NCBI GenBank assembly: GCA_036346375.1
Contig: CM070520.1
Coordinates: 45,155,854 to 45,219,853 of the forward strand
Length of the DNA stretch: 64,000 bases
Direction of reading: 5' to 3'
Origin: Guadua angustifolia
Lineage: Eukaryota > Streptophyta > Magnoliopsida > Poales > Poaceae
Shown here: in pieces, positions 11,280 to 23,116 of the stretch
Numbering within the stretch: position 1 is the first letter of the stretch
How the letters are laid out: each line of letters opens with the position of its first letter
Made by a program: the position numbers and the translations under genes
The notes under the pieces: generated by a model
The model's input: only the letters and a program-made list of their open reading frames with translations
Told to the model about the DNA's origin: nothing
The model's database searches: none

Positions 11280-11863
11280 TGTAACGGAAGGCACAGATGG
11301 CATGTCCAGTTGATCCAGTGGCTTAGCTTGAAAGTGAGTTACTTACTGAGTTACTGTAGTCGTAAATCATATTGTCGCTGTAAAGATAGGCTGGATACAG
11401 AGGAAGATTACCTAGATAGGTAATTCTGGTAGTTGGGGAAAGTATATGATGCTTTGTACTGAGAAAGAGACAGATTATGAAATGAAATGAAAAGTTCTGT
11501 TGCATCTTTTGTATCTTCTTTTCTCTCGTTGTTCTTGTATGCTTTCTTGCCCAACAATCTCACGCCCCATTTTCCTTGGCGGCAAATGAGAGAACGTCTG
11601 GTGGTGACACTACGGCACCGATGTAACCTCGGGGTTCCATTTTTGTGCTCGGTCCTTTCTCTCTCCACCTGCATAGCCGGCGACCAAAGGGCAAACCGAT
11701 CTCCTGCCATGTGCCTGTGCAACGAAGCTTTGCTATTCTTGTTCCTACCCTGTGACCAGTGGCCCCATCCAAGCAAAGGTATCAGCAGCAAGCAGCCTTT
11801 GTGTTCTTTGTTCTCATATGGCTCCACATCTAGTGTAATTAGAATTTGTAGCTTCAGTTGACA
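11280..11863 (+). repeat. Probable 3' LTR of the chromovirus
   Basis: It starts TGTAACGG after a purine tract. A TG...CA pair gives an end at TTCAGTTGACA (about 11863), for a length near 584 bp. The right end is uncertain because no second LTR copy or target duplication is visible in the window. Confidence 0.45.
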
Positions 11864-12244
11864 TTCCTAACTAATAGATTGCATGATTAGCTAACTAATC
11901 CAAGGCTCAAAAATCAGAAAAGAAATATCCTTGATTATTATGAATTGATATTAAGCTCAAATTAGAAGATTAATCTAATTCCAATGTCCAGACCTAAAGC
12001 AAAATAGAAATATGATTAAGCACCTATGATAAAAGGGTAAGTTAGCCCCTTGTATTCAAATATCTGGAGGTTAACTTGAATAACCCTTATCTGGATTCAA
12101 AATGGTAAGCTCATACCTATGATTTTGTTTGTCTAATCAGCACCTCTAACCGAAGGGTAACTTAGCAAGCATGATTAGTTTAATCAAGTCTCTAAACTAT
12201 AGGTATCAAGATTTTAAATTACGTGTTTAACTCAAAACAATCCC
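11864..12244. other. Unassigned AT-rich spacer
   Basis: No ORF, inverted repeat or LTR end is recognisable. The words CTAACTAATC and TAATCAAGT recur loosely. It lies between the chromovirus LTR and the first leader-module copy. I see nothing further in it. Confidence 0.5.
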
Positions 12245-12781
12245 TGTCAAAGATGATGCATCCTCCGGTGCTAGCGTGCCCTCCTTGACCCAGTAGTATG
12301 GCGCCGATGCCTTGCTTGGCGGCGGATCGCCCAAGCTGGCCCGTCGTGGGCCTTGGCCCAACGAGGGAATACACACGTGGCTGCCATAGCAGACCATAAG
12401 AGTCCCATGTGGCCCCCAAAGACTAGCGATGAGGGAGGTTGCTCTCCCTTTAAGGTGGTATTCTCTCCCTCCACAAGCAAGGTGGTACTATCATTCCCAC
12501 CCTCTTGTTTGACACCTAGCTCGATACCAAGTGATGTATCCCTCCCGAGTCGCCATGTGCCTGCCTTGTGCCCAGTGTATGGCACACGTGCCTCGCCTAG
12601 ATGAGCGGACTACCCAAGCGGCCGGGCGTGGGCCTTGGCCCAACGTGGGAATACACACCTTGGCTGCCATAGCCAGGCCATAAGAGTCCCATGTGGCCCC
12701 CAAAAGACTAGCCTGATGGGGGGAGGGTTGCTCTCCCTTTTAAGGTGGTATTCTCTCCCCTCCACAAGCAAGGTGGTACTA
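12245..12781 (-). repeat. PBS-leader module array, left part (one full copy and most of a second)
   Basis: Read on -, each ~285-bp module starts with a tRNA-iMet primer-binding-site-like sequence (TGGTATCGAGCTAGG; the canonical form has TATCAGAGC). It continues through AAGAGGGTGGGAATGATAGT, a CCACATGGGACTCTTATGG-like block and GGGCCAAGGCCCACG, and ends in GGATGCATC. Here one copy runs about 12246-12529 and a second starts at 12530. The second is interrupted at 12781/29428 by insertion of a gypsy element and resumes on the other side. The same module is repeated eight times at 53866-56101. Confidence 0.8.
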
Positions 12782-15700
12782 TGTCGTGCCCCGAATTTAC
12801 AGATTCGGACACTCTGTGTATTCGGCACTAGTCCAGGATCACGCTAGTGCACACAATATAAACATGTTGAAGTACCACAATCATACACAGCGGAATTTAA
12901 TGATAAAGTACTTCAAACACAGATATAAGCGAGTTACACGGCCTTATGGCCACCTTACAATAATTCGCCACGCATGAGCGATAATTATCAAAGTAGCACA
13001 AGTTTATCGTGAAGCAAAAGTAAAACAATGAACCCTTCATAGCCACAAGCAAGCGAGTGCGGCTCAACCCTAATCCTCCTGCGCCCGATGAACTCCTCCT
13101 CCCAAGGCACGGCTTCTTCTTCTGAGTTTTGTCGATGCAAGGGTGAGTATACAACATACTCAACAAGTCATGCACAATGCATCTTATTACTACATGCATG
13201 GCTTATGCCAAAGGAAAGGCTTAATGGTTATTTTGCATAAGCGGCACTTCTTTTAAGCAGTAATCCTATTAGATTAAGCGATAAACCATTATTATTAATA
13301 ATTAATTTCTCAATTCAATTCCGGAGTTTTGGCGCCTGACCCGAATTCATTTCAACGACTTTTGGCACCTGACCACCCATTCCACATTTTATTTTGAAAA
13401 TCTAACCCTTATTTGTAATCCCGAGCAATGTCAATACCGTGGACATGGCTATTGAATAGATTTTACACACACTCTGCGAGGCTATACACTTTACCCACGG
13501 GGATCGATCGCTCACCACACGTGATTGATTGCAACAAAATCTTTGGGAGACTAACACTTAGCGATGATCCTCTCGATGTGCCTTTCTAACACTTCCTCAC
13601 CTGAGCCAAAGTTTAGAAACGGTGAATCTGATAGATGGGTACCAAGCGCGACAGACAGTACGCTCCTCCATCTGGTGACATTTTTATGTAGCTGCCGCCC
13701 GAGGTATCAAAGGAAAGATATTAGAGACCTACTAAACTAGGCCCGTCCCATTAGGACAAGTGGTTGTCGAAAACTCGATTAAAAGGCTGCAAAGGTAAAG
13801 TCCTTAAGCTCGTCATGCAAGACATCCATTTTATCTTGCTCGACACCGGCCTTCACAATCTTTCATACATCCAGTTGCCACAGGCCACCAACACGCAAGC
13901 CTTCTCGCCACTTGCTCGGTCCAAAACATTTCCCACAGGGTTTGCATTTATGCAACACATGCCAATGCCCATTAGTTTGCCGAGTAGGACCACACAGTCG
14001 CTACCCTCAATTCCATTTCATGACATCATCGCATTATTCCAAAATCGTTCCATAATGTTTAGTCGGTATTGATTTGCTAAATGAAAGACATTCAATGCAT
14101 ACAAGCAGGCTAAGCGACTAATCACAGTCTAGCCTCCGTGTTGGCATTAATATAGCAACCAACATAATTTAACATTCTAGGGTGACAAGGTGTTCAGGGC
14201 ATACAATGACATTAACAAGGTGGCAAAATCAAAATGGTATTTTTAGCTACCTTTCCCAACCTAAACAATTTCATTTTTAACTAATATAGCATGCATAAAT
14301 TGAATCGAAATACATTTTAAAATCTAGGGGCAATATGGTCAAAGCATGATGTGCCTTGAAAAGATTGGTTTTGGTCCGCTCTTGCGGACGGGTCTTGAAT
14401 TCTCCTCGGCGACTCCGGCAACTCGGGTCTATCCGTATCAGGCAAACACACGATAATTACACAATACAGACAGCAAGATCAACACTAAAAATAAAATAAA
14501 AATCATCATTAAATAGTTTACATTTTTACAAATTTTTGGGCACTGGAATCACCCAAATCCGAGTTAAAATGCAAAAGTTATAGCATTTGCAAGATTTCTG
14601 AAATTCAAATAAAGAAAAACCGAATTAAGTGATTTATTTTTCTACTAAAAATTCGGTTAAATCCTCGGCTTGACACATGTCAGCACCAGAGAATGCCACG
14701 TCGGCTCGGTCAGCGACAAGTGGGCCCCAGATACGCGTCATCTTGGCGTCGGCCGCACCGAGGTCATCACAACGACATGTGGGCCCCAGGAGCGATGCTT
14801 GGACCAACGAAGGCGACCGCGGCGCGATCTGGGCCCTCCATCATCTTGACCGCATATTCGAGATCTAACGGCCTTCATCAAACGCTGCGGTTGCAGCTCT
14901 GGCGAACCTTACCAGCGATGGAATCACAGATCCAATGGTGCGAAATACGGCGATTTCCTATTCCGCACCTCGTGGATGAACGGGCGGTCGAATGAGGATC
15001 CAACGGCCATGGTTACGGAGAGTTTCTGCTCGCCGCTGCGTGGACACACGAGCCGCGCGATTACCATCCAGCGGCGAGATCTACCGGTGCATATTCAACA
15101 ACTCTCACGGAGGCGTGGCGCAACCTCACCGTTCGATGAAATCGGCGGTCATTTTCAATGAGTCGATCGGTCTAGCGCTTCTGAGAGAAGGAGGCGTGGC
15201 GTTACCTCGCCTGTTCGATGAGAATCCGGCGGTCGCGGTGCGTTCGCGATGCTTGAAGAAGAGCGGCGGTGCTTGTTGCGGACTTGGAGAAGATGGCCGC
15301 TCGGCGGCGCTCTGGTTGCTCTAAGCGTGAAGAAGTGCTTTGATCGGCGTGGTGTGACCTGAGGGACTCGGCGAAGGTCTCAAATCACGGTGGAGAGCGG
15401 CGGGCGGTGAAACGTGAAGAACAATCTTGGCGGTGGTGATGGCAACTCTGGCGAGCCTCTGAGTGAGCTATGGAGGACGGTAGGGCCGAGAGAAAGAAAC
15501 AAAATGGCGGGCGAGTGTCTTTGCATCGTTGGATTATAACCCCACTTGGACACACCTCGAAATGCCGCAAATCGACAAAATCCTCGGCGACCAACAATGG
15601 CGGCGGTGCAACGTCGCGCCCTCGAGACGGCGAGACCGATCTCCACCGTTCGTTCGAAATCAACGATGGCGAAAGAATAGCGCTTCAAAAAGCGTGCCGC

Positions 15701-16186
15701 AGCGTCGGCATCCGGCGGCTACTTACGGAGATCCAACGTCACACGCGGCAGGGCGGCAGCGGCTCATCCTGCCGTCGATCGGGATCGAGCGATCCACGAC
15801 CTGCATGGCGCTAAGGGTTCAATAAGCGCGAGCGATGCCGAGACTGACCAGACCTTATGTGCGATTTTCCAAGTTTTAACAATAAAATAAATACAATAAT
15901 TCAAAGTAATTAATTAGGGCACTAAAAATACTCAAAAATTCTAGAAAAATTCGAGAAAATATTTTAGCGCATTTTGAGCCTAAATAAAATATTTTTATTT
16001 ATTTTGATAATTACCTTTTCGATGATCAATTTTTCAAGAAAAGAATAATCCAAATAAATTTTGATTAAATTCAAATAAATCCCAAAAATTCAGATAAATT
16101 CAATTAAATGCAATTAAAGGTTGATTAATTAACAAAAATTTTAAATAACTCCAAAAATTAAATTGGGGCAAATTTAGGGCGTTACA
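12782..16186 (-). repeat. 3' LTR of the 16.6-kb gypsy element
   Basis: In + it begins TGTCGTGCCCCGAATTTAC and ends GGGCGTTACA. It aligns throughout with 25823-29427 but is about 200 bp shorter. One deletion near 14845 accounts for a good part of this; many 1-5-base losses in C/G-rich stretches account for the rest. The conserved LTR hairpin is at 13145-13161. The GC-rich centre (about 14690-15830) has open frames on + that run antisense to the element. I treat them as chance. Confidence 0.92.
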
Positions 16187-16200
16187 AACCTACCCCTCTT
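16187..16200 (-). promoter_or_regulatory. Polypurine tract of the 16.6-kb gypsy element
   Basis: Read on -, AAGAGGGGTAGGTT lies directly before the LTR start TGTAACGCCC. It is the expected plus-strand primer site and confirms the minus orientation. Confidence 0.75.
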
Positions 16201-16399
16201 AATAGAATCTCGACCCGAGATTGAAGCTTAACTAGAGAATAGGTTTGGGAACTCCTTTTTGGATCTTCCTCTCGTTCCCATGTGGCTTCACTTTACGTGT
16301 GATTGCTCCTTGAACTCTGCAAAAAGCAGGTTGTCTTGCTCACGGTTTCCGATCTACTGTATCCAGAATCTTTATCGGTTGCTCTTTGTAAGTCAAGTC

Positions 16400-17083
16400 T
16401 TCCTGTAGTTCAACTTCTTCCAGTGATGCTTGCTCCTCAAGCACTCGGAGACATTTCTTGAGTTGCGATACATGAAAGACATTGTGTACCCGCTAATGAC
16501 CGTGGTAACTCCAGTTGATAGGCGACTTCGCCCTTACGACTTATGATCTTAAACGGTCCCACATATCTTGGCGCAAGTTTGCCCTTTTTGTGAAACCTCT
16601 GGACTCCCTTAAGAGGCGTAACTCTGAGATACACATAATTTTCAGGTTCAAAACTTAAATCCCTGCGGCGATTATCCGTGTAACTCTTCTGCCTTGACTG
16701 CGCGATTTTCAACCTTTCCTTATTAATGCTATCTGCTCTTGACTTCTTGGAGTATATCTGTCCGAAGACACGGCGTTCTGATCTCATTCAATTTAACGGC
16801 GTCCTACAAGGTCGACCATACAATGCTTCGAAAGGTGACATCTGAAGACTAGCCTGATAGCTGTTGTTGTAACTAAATTCAGCATATGGTAAACATTTAT
16901 CCCAAGTCGATGTATAAGCCAACGCACAAGCTCATAACATATCTTCTAATATTCGGTTGACTCTTTTAGTCTACCCATCTGTCTGTGGGTGATATGCTGT
17001 ACTGAAGTTTAAGCGGGTGCCCATTGCTGTATGCAATTTATCCCAAAATCTTGAGGTAAATTGGGTACCTCTGTCGAAATCTT
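16400..17083 (-). pseudogene. pol: gypsy integrase C-terminal half (right piece lost to a solo LTR)
   Basis: Read on -, from 17083 down: FDRGTQFTSRFW (core, second catalytic Asp region, first residues altered at the junction), TAYHPQTDG near 16990, then SPFEALYGRP near 16830. The open frame at 16437-16787 gives KSYTDNRRRDLSFEPENYVY, VGPFKIISRKGEVAYQLELP, and then an HVSQLKK-like segment after a frameshift. This is the integrase C-terminal GPF/Y region. The rest of the core lies across the solo LTR at 20038-20251. No clear chromodomain could be read after it. Confidence 0.75.
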
Positions 17084-20037
17084 TGTCGGGACCCGATATG
17101 CAAATCAAAACCCTCTTGTGTATCTTGCACTAGTCGAGGATCACGCTAGTGCCTGCAGTGGAAATATAGATGACATATCATTCCATACATCGAAATAACT
17201 AAGAAGAAGCAGATTATTATTGAATAAAGCAAAAGCGACCTTATGGTCAAGGTTCATACACCAATGCCTCTTGGCTTAAGAAACAAATAAAAAGCATTGC
17301 GGCGTGAAATAAAATAACTTGGGCCATTCGACATGCCACGAGGCAATAAATGCAGGAAGCGCCTTCCTAGTCGGCGTAGTCTTCATAGTACTCCTCCTCT
17401 TGATACTCATTACGGTCCTTCCTCGGCAAGCTGAACAACGGGGGCATAAAGCCGTGAGTACAAAGCGTACTCAACAAGCCGTAGGGAAATGATGCAATAT
17501 ATTCATGCAAGGCTTGACAAAGGATAGTTATGTGGTTCATTTGCAGAAAGCAATAACTTGAATTTAAATACAATAAATAGATTGAAGGCAGTTTGAATAA
17601 AACAATAATAAATAATCTGATAGATCAATGGTAGACAACATGAACGGAATGATGAGGCATCACCCTACATCATTCGAAACAAGTATCAACCACACAATTC
17701 AACAGTATAGCTTGCGACAACAAACCAACAGTGAACTCCCCGTTCACGTCCCAACAATTCCACATTTCAAGAAAATACTCTATACCCCGTGTGAAATCCC
17801 CGGGCTTGTCCATGACCGCGGACACGGCTATTCGAATAGTTTACACTCTGCGGAGGTTATGCGGCTTTACCCACAAGACATGATCATCCCTTAGTGCCAA
17901 GCGCTAAGAACACACTTCCTTTGGTGTGTCGGCGGAGAGATCACTACAAAGCCTTTACAATGCATGTCTAAACCTAATCTTGCCCTCTAAGGTTTAAGCC
18001 CTCGGGGCCCCTCTTGAGCCATGTGAGTCTACCCGTCCATCTCGGAACCCACACCAACAATGGCAATACTCAAGTCGGACATTGCAAATTAATCAGCTAG
18101 GTCCGTCCCATACGGACTTGTGGTTGCACGGTTAGGCCCAGTTCAATGGCGCACAAGATTAAGTCCTTAAATTGTCTCGAGCAAGACAGACCACATCCCA
18201 ATGTGCTAAACAGCACCCCTTTCTTGCCACGATCAATTGCAGGAAACATTTTGTTCAACCCAAAACCAATGGCATCCCACTGCCATGGGACAACAAGTTT
18301 TACAACGATGGTCCATGACCACAATTCAATATCTCATTAAGTCAAGATTAACATTAGCTCACGGTGATATGAATCCCATTGGACAACTAAGCATGGCTAA
18401 GCATAGCTACGATAACCCAATCTTGGTACTATGATTATGTCCAACTAATAATGTCCCAACCTATGGTTAACAAAGGATACATGGCATTCCAATAATCAAA
18501 GGGCATACTCAAGCAGTAAATAGCTACTCCCGTAAACTAGCATTGTTACACAAATAGCATGCAATTGTATAAAACAAAGTACTTTTGCAAACATGGGTTC
18601 AATATGATCAAAGGTCTACGACTTGCCTTGTTGTTCAAGTGCTGATTCTTGGTCTTTGAAGTCACCGTTCGCTCCTTCGGGGTTCGCGTCTACCGGAAAA
18701 TAAAGCAATGAAACCAAATAAATACAAAACAGAGGAGGAAACAATCTCAAAATTGAAAATAAATGGCTCTGGAATGTAGAGCTCAATTTTACAAAAATTT
18801 AGAAATTTGAATCACTCCAATCGGAGTTCGGACGAAGGAGAACGGGTGACACATGTCGGCTTGTGATTGGCTGGGATTTTTGGTTTTTCCAAAAATCAGA
18901 AAAGAAAAATAAATGCCGACTGACTTGCGGGGCCCACATGTCAGTGGCTCGGTCCACGGTGGACTGGGATCACCGAGAGGGCAATCGGGTGACGCGGCAG
19001 ATTGGACGAGGTGGCGGTGGCCTTGGTGCTAGGGTGGCGTGGATTGCCACGCAAGCGAACACATGGAGGCGAGACCACGGCGAGCGTCTGCCAGCGACGC
19101 AGGCGGGTTTGGCCACGCGGCGAAATCTGGGACGTTGGCTCCGAATCGGACGGCCACGGTTGATGCTCACGGTTGGGAAAGGCAGCGGCGATCTGGATCA
19201 TTGGCGAAACGATCGGACGGTGAGGTTTCCTGAAGAGAGACCGACGACAAAGCGGCGGCGCCTTATCGGGCGAGGAAGACGACCTGGCGCGCGAATGGGC
19301 GGTGATCGGGCGGAAGGAAGTGCGGATCTGGGAGAGGGCTTGCGGCAAGTTCAACCGTGCAAAGCGGCGGGCGAGAACGGAGGCGACCGAGAGACAGCGG
19401 AGAAAGGTGCTCGGGGCGGCGCGCTTGGCGAAGTTCGTCGCGGCGCAACCGGGAACTCTCCGGCGATGAAGAATAGGGCGGCAGTCGCGGAAGAAGCAAA
19501 ACCTCGGACGGGGTCCTCGGGGCTTTAAATAGCCCAGGAGGCGTCTGGCTCAAACTCAAGGCAATGGCGCTTGGCGTGCGGAATCCGGAGAGGATTAGGG
19601 TTAGGGTTTATTGGCCGGCGCGATCTGTCCGCCTGCGTGTCGCCGTCGGCCATTACTTGCCAGCTACTAAATTGAAATTTGGCGATCTTGTGGCGAGTGG
19701 ATGAACAGGGGTTTGGGCAGACAAATTCGGCCCGAGAGGATTTTGAGGAATTAAAATATTTTCCGAATTAATTTAAATTCCAGAAATTCAAGTAAATGCA
19801 AATAAATTCAAATAAATAGCAAATAAATTCAGAAAAATCTCCAAAAATATAGAAAAATTCCTTGAAGCACAAGGAACCCAACAAAAACTGGAAACCTTTA
19901 GTTTGATGCATAAATTAATCAAATTAAATCTTCTAATTATAAAAAAAATTCAATTAAGCTTCGGTTAATTCGAGAAAAATGCAAATAGCTCATTTTTAAT
20001 TTTAAACATTCCAAAACTCCAATTTTGGGATGTTACA
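17084..20037 (-). repeat. Solo LTR of a related gypsy family inside integrase
   Basis: It starts TGTCGGGACCCGATATGC and ends GGGATGTTACA, the same ends as the solo LTR at 37662-40671 with which it shares many blocks, including the hairpin at 17456-17472. There is no internal element sequence. Flanking 5-mers are ATCTT (left) and GATAC (right), so no target duplication is seen. The integrase frame continues on both sides. The open frame of 221 codons at 18863-19528 (+) is antisense and GC-rich, and I do not call it a gene. Confidence 0.85.
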
Positions 20038-20251
20038 GATACTATCTTCTTTGGCACTCCATGTAAGCAAACGATCCTTGCCATGTATAGCTCTGCCAAC
20101 TTATCTCCTGACTAGGTTGTCTTTACCGGTATGAAGTGCACGACCTTTGTCAATCGATCCACGATGACCCATATGGAGTCATAACCTCCCTGCGTCCTTG
20201 GCAATCCGGTAATGAAATCCATTCCGATTTCTTCCCATTTCCACTCTGGTA
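20038..20251 (-). pseudogene. pol: gypsy integrase core fragment between two insertions
   Basis: Read on -, the sequence encodes an EWKWEEIGMDFITGLP-like segment (core first Asp) near 20200-20245, a VIVDRLTKVVHF-like segment near 20125-20170, and VPKKIVS next to 20040. It is the piece of integrase core lying between the solo LTR on one side and the MITE on the other. The frame is broken by small changes. Confidence 0.75.
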
Positions 20252-20260
20252 TTTTTAATG

Positions 20261-21200
20261 GGAAAAAGTGCCGAATTGGTCCTCCAACTACACCGCTGTA
20301 CCACTTTGGTCCCTAAACAGCAATACCGGACTTGCGACATCCTTCAACTCCCAAAACCGTTACCGAGTTAGTCCTTTGACGATCAAATGGCGGTTTTGGC
20401 CCATATAGCAACACTGTCAGATTTTTAAACAATTTTACAAGCAATAATGATCTGAAAAATTTATGGTACCATTATTCGTAGTTTAGGATCATACATAAAA
20501 ATTTTAAAAATAATTTAACATCATTTGTTATCTTTAAAAAATCAAAAACAGAATAGACATAATTGGGACAGTAAATTTGCTAGATTTTTCTAAATTTTCT
20601 CGAGTGTGATCATTATCTAAAATTTTTATTACAGATTAAAAATTTCCTCAGTACCATCCTATAAAAGTTTTAAAAATTTCAACTTTATTTGTTTTCTCAA
20701 TAAAATCTTTCAATGCAGTAAGCACTAAACTTAATTTATTGTATTATATTTCAAAAATCAAGCAGAGAAAAGAACATAAAGTTGAAATTTTTGAAACTTT
20801 TATAGAATATTACTGAGGAAATTCTTAAACTGTAATAAAATTTTAGATAATGATCACACTCAAGAAAATTTAGAAAAATCTAGCAAATTTACTATCCCAA
20901 TTATGTCTATTCTATTTTTGATTTTTAAAAATAACAAATGATGTTAAATTATTTTAAATTTTTATGTATGATCCTAAACTACTAATAATGGTACCATAAA
21001 TTTTTCAGATCATTATCAAGATTGTAAAATTGTTTAAAATCTGACAGTAAGTTGTCAGGGCCAAAACCGCTATTTGATCGGTCAAAGGACTAACTGCACA
21101 CGCTTTTGGGAGTTGAAGGACGTCACAAGTCCGGTATTGCTGTTTAGGGACCAAAGTGGTCCAGTGAGTATAGTTGGAGGACTAATTCAGCACTTTTTCC
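20261..21200. mobile_element. Foldback Mutator-type MITE with 9-bp target duplication
   Basis: The element starts GGAAAAAGTGC and ends GCACTTTTTCC and is flanked by TTTTTAATG on both sides (20252-20260, 21201-21209). A 9-bp duplication with long terminal inverted repeats points to the Mutator (MULE) superfamily. The inverted repeat is not limited to the ends: the two halves pair almost along their full ~430-bp length, leaving a short loop near 20700-20770. No transposase is encoded. It sits in the integrase gene of the 16.6-kb gypsy element. Confidence 0.9.
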
Positions 21201-21209
21201 TTTTTAATG

Positions 21210-22330
21210 GCTGCAGCAGTCCTGCTGGTCTCTGATGCGTAGCTTTGACTCGCTGGCATATGTCACATAGTGCTACGTGTTCAGCAACCTCTCTCTTCAT
21301 ATTTGGCCGCCAGAACCTTTCTTTTAAATCTTGATACATCTTCGCACTTCCGGGATGAATCGAATACTTGGAGTCGTGAGCTTCCTCCAATATCAACTGC
21401 TTCAGCTCCTTTTTGTTAGGTACACAAATGCGCTCCTTCATCCATAACGTGCCTTGTTCGTCCAGCCTAAATTCTTTTGCTTGCCCTTCCTCCATCTTGG
21501 CTTTGATTCTCTCGATCTTCTCATCGTCCTTCTGACCTTCTCTAATCTGGTCTTTCAAGATTGGCTTTACTTCTAAGGCGGCTACAAATCCTTTCGGAAC
21601 AACTTCCAATTTCAATCTCTGAAGGTCCTTGCACAATTCTCTCTGGATTTCTCCTTCTATCATATTCAGACTATGATTTTTCCGACTCAGGGCATCAGCC
21701 ACTACATTGGCCTTGCCGGGATGATAATGGATACCCAGGTTGTAATCCTTGATCAGCTCCAACCATCTCCTCTGTCTCATGTTTAGGTCCAATTGGGTGA
21801 AAATGTACTTAAGGCTCTTATGATATGTATACACCTCACACCCGTTACCAATAAGATAGTGACGCCATATCTTCAAGGCATGCACTACGGCTGCTAGTTC
21901 TAGATCGTGTGTCGGGTAATTCCCTTCATGTGGCCTTAATTGCCTTGACGCATAGGCTACTACCTTTCCATTCTGCATTAACACACATCAGAGTCCGTGG
22001 CGTGATGCATCGCAGTAAATATCAAAACTCTGATGTACATCTGGTTGAACTAACACTGGTGCTGATGTCAGTCGTTTCTTCAGTTCTTGAAAGCTTCTCT
22101 CACAGTCTGGTGTCCAAACAAATTTCTTCTCTTTCTTTAACAATTATGTAATTGGCTTGACAATTGTCGAAAATCCTTCTATAAATCGGCGGTAATAACC
22201 CGACCATCCCAAAAAAACTTGAATCTGCATGCTTAGTCTTTGGCGACTCCCAATGTATGCTTGCCTCAACTTTGCTTGGGTCCTTTGCAATTCCTCGGCG
22301 GTCATTACATGCCTAGAAATCTACCTTACT
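21210..22330 (-). pseudogene. pol: gypsy RNase H and integrase zinc finger
   Basis: The 265-codon open frame at 21187-21984 (read on -) covers RNase H (VVAYASRQLRPHEGNYPTHD, YHPGKANVVADALSRK) and the integrase HHCC finger (SKYSIHPGSAKMYQDLK, then ALCDICQRVK), ending at the MITE. The RNase H start with its DAS motif lies upstream in another frame near 22000. Residue YHKSLKY replaces the usual TDHKSLKY, so the catalytic Asp there may be lost. The region 22000-22390 joins it to RT with frameshifts. Confidence 0.85.
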
Positions 22331-22393
22331 TTTCGAAATCGCATTCTTGAATTTTGCATAAAGTTGTTGCTCCTTAACTTTTCAATACTAATC

Positions 22394-23116
22394 TCAAATG
22401 TTGGGCGTGCTCTTCATCCGTCTTTGAATAAACGAAATGTCGTCTATGAACACGACCACAAATTTATCTAAATATTCCATGAATACTTTATTCATCAAGT
22501 TCATAAAGTAAGCAGGCGCATTTTTCGATCCAATTGACATAACAGTGAACTCATAGTGTCCATATCTTGAAGAAAATGCAGTCTTGGGTATGTCCTCGGT
22601 TTTGATTTTCAACTGGTGGTATCCTGACCTAAGGTCGATCTTGGAAAATACTCCTGCTCCTCTTAGTTGATCGAAAAGATCATCTATCCGGGGTAACGAG
22701 TATTTGTTCTTTATCATCACTTCGTTAAGTGCACAATAATCTACACACATCCGAAAACTCCCATCCTTTTTCTTAACGAACAAAACCGGTGCTCCCCAAG
22801 GTGACGAGCTCGGTTTGATGAATCCCTTTTCCAATAATTCCTCGATCTGCTTCTTCATTTCTACCAACTCTTCGGTGGACATCCGATATGGTCTCTTTGC
22901 TATCGGTGCTGTTCCAGGTACTAAGTCAATTACGAACTCTATGTCTCTGTCCGGTGGCATTCCTGGTAATTCCTCAGGAAAAACATCTGGGTATTCACCG
23001 ACTACTGGTACATCTCTTATACTGACGGTCTCCAAATTGTTTACCAACACTTGACCTTCTCGAACTGCCACTGCTTGAAATTCCACTTTCCTACCTTCAG
23101 GGCTCTCAATAGACAC
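22394..23116 (-). CDS. pol: gypsy reverse transcriptase (240-codon open frame)
   Basis: Read on -, residues run PVVGEYPDVFPEELPGMPPD (protease/RT linker), KRPYRMSTEELVEMKKQIEE, SSPWGAPVLFVKKKDGSFRM, then SKIDLRSGYHQLK with the first catalytic Asp, and VVVFIDDIS at about residue 223, the YVDD-equivalent box with both Asp present. Two odd residues are visible: YCALN for the usual YRALN, and SIGSKNAPA for PFGLTNAPA. The frame ends soon after FIDD in a frameshift, so the thumb is in another frame. It would copy element RNA into cDNA in the capsid. It is likely inactive as it stands. Confidence 0.88.
   Translation of the reverse strand: MSIESPEGRKVEFQAVAVREGQVLVNNLETVSIRDVPVVGEYPDVFPEELPGMPPDRDIEFVIDLVPGTAPIAKRPYRMSTEELVEMKKQIEELLEKGFIKPSSSPWGAPVLFVKKKDGSFRMCVDYCALNEVMIKNKYSLPRIDDLFDQLRGAGVFSKIDLRSGYHQLKIKTEDIPKTAFSSRYGHYEFTVMSIGSKNAPAYFMNLMNKVFMEYLDKFVVVFIDDISFIQRRMKSTPNI

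Larger units (their letters stand above)
9082..11863 (+). mobile_element. Truncated Ty3/gypsy chromovirus (+)
   Basis: The sequence runs from the end of reverse transcriptase through RNase H, integrase and a C-terminal chromodomain to a purine tract and a short LTR. RT before integrase marks Ty3/gypsy; a chromodomain marks chromoviruses. The left part (gag, protease, most of RT) is absent, because the element is cut at 9081 by the LTR fragment. A small LTR and compact pol would suit a Reina-like clade, but the clade is a guess. Several in-frame stops show it is dead. Confidence 0.8.

Noticed and set aside
11408..11861. Overlapping 139-aa (-) and 124-aa (+) frames
   Set aside because: They fall in the probable 3' LTR of the chromovirus. 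Neither has a domain, and both strands being open indicates chance.
14677..15825. Several + strand frames of 60-114 codons with Arg-rich translations
   Set aside because: They are inside the 3' LTR of the gypsy element and are not kept open in the partner LTR copy (27880-29116), where indels change the frames.
18863..19528. 221-codon + strand open frame, Arg/Gly-rich
   Set aside because: It lies wholly inside a solo LTR in its GC-rich centre, antisense to the element, has no recognisable domain, and several overlapping frames on both strands are equally open. High GC explains it.
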